Below, piece by piece: positions 9,427 to 12,330 of a stretch of DNA of 12,330 nt. The stretch is taken from the NCBI GenBank assembly GCA_041580375.1, contig JBFGDZ010000110.1:1-12330 (forward strand). Direction: 5' to 3'. The notes below the pieces were generated by a model. It saw only the letters and a program-made list of their open reading frames with translations, had not been told where the DNA came from and made no database searches. A program made the translations under genes and the position numbers. Each line of letters begins with the position of its first letter. Position 1 is the stretch's first letter. This DNA is from JAPUIN01 sp041580375 (GTDB taxonomy: Bacteria > Acidobacteriota > Polarisedimenticolia > Gp22-AA2).

Positions 9427-10485
9427 TCACCGGCCCGCGCGGGCGGGGAGGGCGGCGGCGTTGCAGAGAGACGGCAGGGCGTCCTCGTACGGCGGCCGGG
9501 CAACGCCCGTCTCGGTGATGATCGCGGCGATCAGCCCGTGCGGCGTCACGTCGAAGGCGGGATGAAGGACCGGAACCCCCTCGGGTACGATGCGCCGCCC
9601 GGCGAAGTGGCTCACCTCGGAAGGGTCGCGTTCCTCGATCGGGATCTCGCTCCCCGATGCGATCGTGAGATCGATGGTCGACGTGGGAGCCGCCACGTAG
9701 AAAGGAACGCCGTGCTCTTTGGCCAGCACGGCGACCGTGTAGGTGCCGATCTTGTTGGCGACGTCGCCGTTGCGCGCGATGCGGTCGGCGCCCACGATGA
9801 CCAGGTCGATCGCCTTCTTCTGGAACAGGTGCCCCGCCATGCCGTCTCCAAGAACGGTCACCGGGATGCCGTCCTTCTGCAGCTCCCATGCCGTCAGCCG
9901 CGCCCCCTGCAGAAACGGCCGCGTTTCGCCGGCGTACACCGTGACTTTCTTGCCCGCCTCGATCGCCGCGCGCAGGACACCGAGCGCGGTGCCGTATCCG
10001 GCTGTGGCGAGCGCGCCGGCGTTGCAATGGGTCAACGCGCGCGCCCCGTCCGGAAGCAGATCGGCGCCGAAGCGACCCATCCTGCGATTGTCCTCCACGT
10101 CCTCGCGCTCGATCGCGATCGCCTCGTCCCGGAGGGCGGCGGCGAGCGTGGCGTCGGTCGCCTCGCTGTGGCGCTCGAAACAGCGGCGCATTCTGTCGAT
10201 GGCCCAGAACAGGTTGACCGCGGTGGGGCGGGTCGATGCGAACAGACGCGCGAGCCGATCGAAGCGCTTTGCGCGCGAGTCCCCCGCGGGGCCCCGCATC
10301 CAGCCCAGGGCGATCCCCATGGCCGCGGCCACCCCGATCGCGGGGGCGCCGCGGATGGCCATGTCGCGGATCGCCTCCGCGACCTCCCCGGCCGTCCGCA
10401 GCGTGAGGTAGATCTCCTCCACCGGCAGCCGGCGCTGGTCGAGCATGACGACGCCCGCGTCCGTCCATGCGATCGTTTTGAACAT
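9427..10485 (-). CDS. mtnA: S-methyl-5-thioribose-1-phosphate isomerase
   Basis: 352 residues, the usual length. Converts methylthioribose-1-phosphate to methylthioribulose-1-phosphate in the methionine salvage pathway, in the cytoplasm. Diagnostic features: N-terminus FKTIAWTDAGVVMLDQRRLP, RGAPAIG (45-51), catalytic Cys154 in LTHCNAGALAT, and catalytic Asp234 in GADRIARNGDVANKIGTY. These correspond to the Cys/Asp pair of the B. subtilis enzyme and separate it from eIF2B subunits of the same superfamily. No other salvage gene is nearby, so MTA is presumably processed by genes elsewhere. It is the first gene of the leftward block; tsaD begins 14 bases after its stop, or overlaps it by 4. The ATG at 10485 has no Shine-Dalgarno sequence, and a -10-like TAACAT ends 10 bases upstream. 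Confidence 0.97.
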   Translation of the reverse strand: MFKTIAWTDAGVVMLDQRRLPVEEIYLTLRTAGEVAEAIRDMAIRGAPAIGVAAAMGIALGWMRGPAGDSRAKRFDRLARLFASTRPTAVNLFWAIDRMRRCFERHSEATDATLAAALRDEAIAIEREDVEDNRRMGRFGADLLPDGARALTHCNAGALATAGYGTALGVLRAAIEAGKKVTVYAGETRPFLQGARLTAWELQKDGIPVTVLGDGMAGHLFQKKAIDLVIVGADRIARNGDVANKIGTYTVAVLAKEHGVPFYVAAPTSTIDLTIASGSEIPIEERDPSEVSHFAGRRIVPEGVPVLHPAFDVTPHGLIAAIITETGVARPPYEDALPSLCNAAALPARAGR

Positions 10486-10494
10486 GTCGCGTTC

Positions 10495-10524
10495 ATGTTA
10501 CCGGAAAGCGCTTGAAAGGCGCAA
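10495..10524 (-). promoter_or_regulatory. Candidate promoter for mtnA giving a nearly leaderless message
   Basis: On the minus strand TTGCGC (10524-10519) and TAACAT (10500-10495) are separated by 18 bases. Only 9 bases lie between TAACAT and the mtnA ATG, so the transcript would start within a few bases of the start codon. This would explain the missing ribosome site. The hexamers match only partly, so a different upstream promoter is possible. Confidence 0.35.
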
Positions 10525-10657
10525 TTCGGACGCCTTCCGCCTCGCCCGGGATGGAACATGAGTCCGCCGGTATGCAGAGGCTCGGGGTACAGACTTGGCG
10601 ACGCATGAACGCCACTTTACGGCACCCGGCGGGAGCCTTCTCGGCCCCACAAACTCG

Positions 10658-10686
10658 TTGACAAATCAGGGGGTTGGCCGTATCTG
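10658..10686 (+). promoter_or_regulatory. Sigma70-type promoter for the S8 peptidase gene
   Basis: A perfect TTGACA (10658-10663) is followed by a 17-base spacer and TATCTG (10681-10686). The -35 is consensus; the -10 keeps TAT but is weak at its 3' end. Transcription would start near 10693, giving a leader of about 108 bases to the ATG at 10801. Confidence 0.6.
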
Positions 10687-10800
10687 GAGCAAAAAACCCG
10701 GGCACTGGCTCGGATGCCAGGTTCGTCTTGCGCCCGTCGCTGTACCGTGGTGCGCCCTCGTGGAGTGCCGCGGTTTCTTCATCTCGATCGGAGGGATTAG

Positions 10801-12330
10801 ATGTCCAGGTTCCCCCGCCCCAGGCCGGCGGTCGTGCTCGCGTTCCTGTCGATGATCATCGTCGCGCCGCTCCTGGTGGGATTGGCGACGACACTCGCGC
10901 AGCGGGATCGCGACCGTGGAGACCTCGCCGGCGTTCCCGGGGGCCGCCAGCGCTCCGGATCCATCGATCGCTTCGGCCCCAGCTCGTCCTGGTTCTACTT
11001 CGAGCGCAATCGCGTGCCGATCGGTCACGCCCGGAGCGAAGGCCTGTCGCCGTTCGGGGAGCAGTTCCGGTCCGTCGATCATCGGACGGATCGCCGCGGC
11101 CGCATCCTCACCAATCTGGGCGCCCTCGACCCGCGGGATCCCGGAGCGCTCGACGCGCTTCCGCAGGGACTGCGCCGCGCTCCGGCTGTGGGCCGTCCCG
11201 GCCGGGGAGGCCTCGCGGAGGGGGCGAACATCGTCCAGATCTCCTCCGAGGCGCTCCGTCGGATGGGACCGGCCGGCATCGAGAAAGAGCTGTCGGCCTT
11301 CGGCCGGGTCGCGGGGACGATCGAGGATCGCGGCTTCATCGTGCGCGGAGTCGGGCGGGGCCGCCTGGACGCCCTGGCGGACCTGCCGTTCGTCGATGCC
11401 ATGATGCCCTTCCACGACGGCTTCAAGATCGACAGGGGCCTCGGGCGCGTCCCGTTCATCCAGGAGGAGAGGGCGCGGCGCCACGAGCTCGACGTCCTGA
11501 TCGCCGCCTGGCCGGGGGCCGGGCGGGACGAGATCGGGGGCCTGCGGCGGGACGTGGAGCGGATCGCCGGAGCCGACGCGGTGACCGACTACGGGGAGGA
11601 CGGCACGGTGCTGCAGGCGAGGGTGCCGGCGGGGCGGATCGCCGCCCTGGCCCGGATCGACGCGGTGCGCGCCATCCAGGAGGTCCCCGAGCTCGTGCTG
11701 CTCAACGCCGAGGGGGCGAGCCTGGTGATGGTCGGCAGCGTGGAGGACACGCGTGGAGCGCGCCCGTTCCACGACATCGGCGTGGACGGCGGCGGAATCG
11801 ACACGAACGGGGACGGCCGCCGATTGAATGACGGCAGCGACGTGGTGCCGCCGCAGATCGTCGCCGTCCTCGACAACGGTTTGAGCGTGGATTCGGCCCA
11901 GTTCTCGGAGACGAGCACCCAGACGGAGATCTTCCCGAACCTGATCGGGCCGCGTCACCGCAAGGTGCACGCCATCCAGTTCGTGGCGGACAGCGGTCTC
12001 ACCTGCGACGCGATCCTCTCCGGTTCGGGGACGCACGGCAACGTCGTCGCCGGCGCAATCGCCGGATCGCCGACGGAGATCGGCGTGTTCGCCACCAAGA
12101 CGCTGCCCACGGGAGTTCCTCCCATCACGGGGATCAACATGGACGGCGTGGCGCGCGGAGCGCGCATCATCATGCAGGACGCCGCCGCACCCTCCCGTTG
12201 CACGTTCGACGAGCTGATCGAGCGCGGCGGCAACATCACGCCGGGCAACCTGGCCACACGGATGGCCACCGCGCGCGACGCGGGCGATGAGGTCCACCTG
12301 CACGTCATGCCGTTCGGCGTTCCGAACTTC
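10801..12330 (+). CDS. Secreted S8 (subtilisin-like) serine peptidase, probably KP-43-like (5' part, 3' end outside window)
   Basis: 510 residues run open to the window edge. The ATG is chosen because GGAGG (10790-10794) lies 6 bases upstream and a signal peptide follows at once: basic RFPRPRP, a hydrophobic core (about 10-28), likely cut after TTLA at residue 33. Residues 143-210 and 230-301 look like two copies of a propeptide-type unit, each ending in LxxLxxxDAxxxxxE-like text. The catalytic domain begins near 350: Asp358 in IVAVLDNG and His412 in GTHGNVVAGAIAG. A segment GVARGARIIMQD (about 448-460) and HVMPFG (501-506) fall where KP-43-type peptidases have GMAPxANLVFQ and HTNSWG. The oxyanion Asn and nucleophile Ser lie beyond the window, so activity cannot be confirmed. 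It is likely extracellular and calcium-dependent, perhaps with C-terminal beta-sandwich modules like those of the left-hand secreted protein. Confidence 0.9.
   Translation, partial: MSRFPRPRPAVVLAFLSMIIVAPLLVGLATTLAQRDRDRGDLAGVPGGRQRSGSIDRFGPSSSWFYFERNRVPIGHARSEGLSPFGEQFRSVDHRTDRRGRILTNLGALDPRDPGALDALPQGLRRAPAVGRPGRGGLAEGANIVQISSEALRRMGPAGIEKELSAFGRVAGTIEDRGFIVRGVGRGRLDALADLPFVDAMMPFHDGFKIDRGLGRVPFIQEERARRHELDVLIAAWPGAGRDEIGGLRRDVERIAGADAVTDYGEDGTVLQARVPAGRIAALARIDAVRAIQEVPELVLLNAEGASLVMVGSVEDTRGARPFHDIGVDGGGIDTNGDGRRLNDGSDVVPPQIVAVLDNGLSVDSAQFSETSTQTEIFPNLIGPRHRKVHAIQFVADSGLTCDAILSGSGTHGNVVAGAIAGSPTEIGVFATKTLPTGVPPITGINMDGVARGARIIMQDAAAPSRCTFDELIERGGNITPGNLATRMATARDAGDEVHLHVMPFGVPNF

Larger units (their letters stand above)
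10486..10800. other. Divergent intergenic region between mtnA and the S8 peptidase gene
   Basis: These 315 bases hold no convincing gene. They carry a candidate promoter to the left (10495-10524), a better one to the right (10658-10686) and a leader of about 108 bases before the peptidase. There is a small hairpin CTGGC/GCCAG (10705-10709 with 10716-10720). A 9-base inverted pair, GCGTTCATG (10489-10497) and CATGAACGC (10604-10612), is also present. I could not match a known riboswitch core. Confidence 0.7.

Noticed and set aside
8387..10468. 693-codon minus frame that would fuse an N-terminal extension to TsaD
   Set aside because: The upstream part is an out-of-frame reading of mtnA, whose true frame has all MtnA motifs. 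The TsaD homology begins at the ATG at 9412.
10493..10705. 70-codon minus-strand frame with several Cys in the divergent intergenic region
   Set aside because: It has no ribosome site or recognisable motif and would overlap the mtnA promoter region; the Cys residues are not in a regular pattern.
10687..10800. Possible riboswitch in the S8 peptidase leader
   Set aside because: I looked for the conserved core of the c-di-GMP-I class and did not find it; only a 5-bp hairpin is evident. A covariance-model search would settle it.
10666..12303. 545-codon open frame on the minus strand, opposite the S8 peptidase gene
   Set aside because: It lacks any recognisable motif, while the plus frame has a ribosome site, signal peptide and S8 Asp and His motifs.

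Overview
This is a GC-rich bacterial window holding a central block of housekeeping genes on the minus strand, flanked on each side by one large secreted protein gene on the plus strand. Both flanking genes run off the window. The organism is probably Gram-negative and Acidobacteriota-like or a related environmental lineage. That rests on GC-rich codon use and on the style of the giant secreted protein (thrombospondin type 3 repeats, 'PDGIAGTADDG' segments, Cys-rich inserts). No marker gene in the window fixes the taxon, so this is a weak inference.

Bases 1-5142 (+) are the 3' part of a very large extracellular mosaic protein. It has two jelly-roll-like modules ending in 'IDD' motifs, a long calcium-binding thrombospondin type 3 array interrupted by a Cys-rich insert, a CARDB-like beta-sandwich, and Ig/Fn3-like C-terminal modules. 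It ends at a strong intrinsic terminator with a C(UACG)G tetraloop at 5189-5217.

Bases 5233-10485 (-) form a five-gene block transcribed mtnA > tsaD > lepA > lepB > a small single-pass membrane protein resembling DUF4845. It covers methionine salvage (MtnA), the t6A tRNA modification (TsaD), translation elongation (LepA/EF4) and protein export (signal peptidase I). mtnA, tsaD and lepA are tightly packed, with gaps of 7 to 14 bases or a possible 4-base overlap. lepB and the small gene follow longer spacers that carry their own candidate promoters and hairpins. The lepA-lepB-small-membrane-protein order matches the lepA-lepB-DUF4845 arrangement known from gamma-proteobacteria.

Bases 10486-10800 are a 315-base divergent intergenic region with a good sigma70-type promoter facing right and a weaker one facing mtnA. 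Bases 10801-12330 (+) are the first 510 codons of a secreted S8 (subtilisin-like) peptidase, probably KP-43-like. It has a signal peptide, a duplicated propeptide-like region and the catalytic Asp and His visible; the catalytic Ser lies beyond the window.

I see no mobile element, CRISPR array, tRNA, rRNA or defence system. The most noteworthy points are an Asp-to-Asn change in the LepA P-loop, the atypical motifs of the S8 peptidase, the duplicated propeptide units, the Cys-rich insert inside the thrombospondin array, and the leader hairpin of the small membrane-protein gene.
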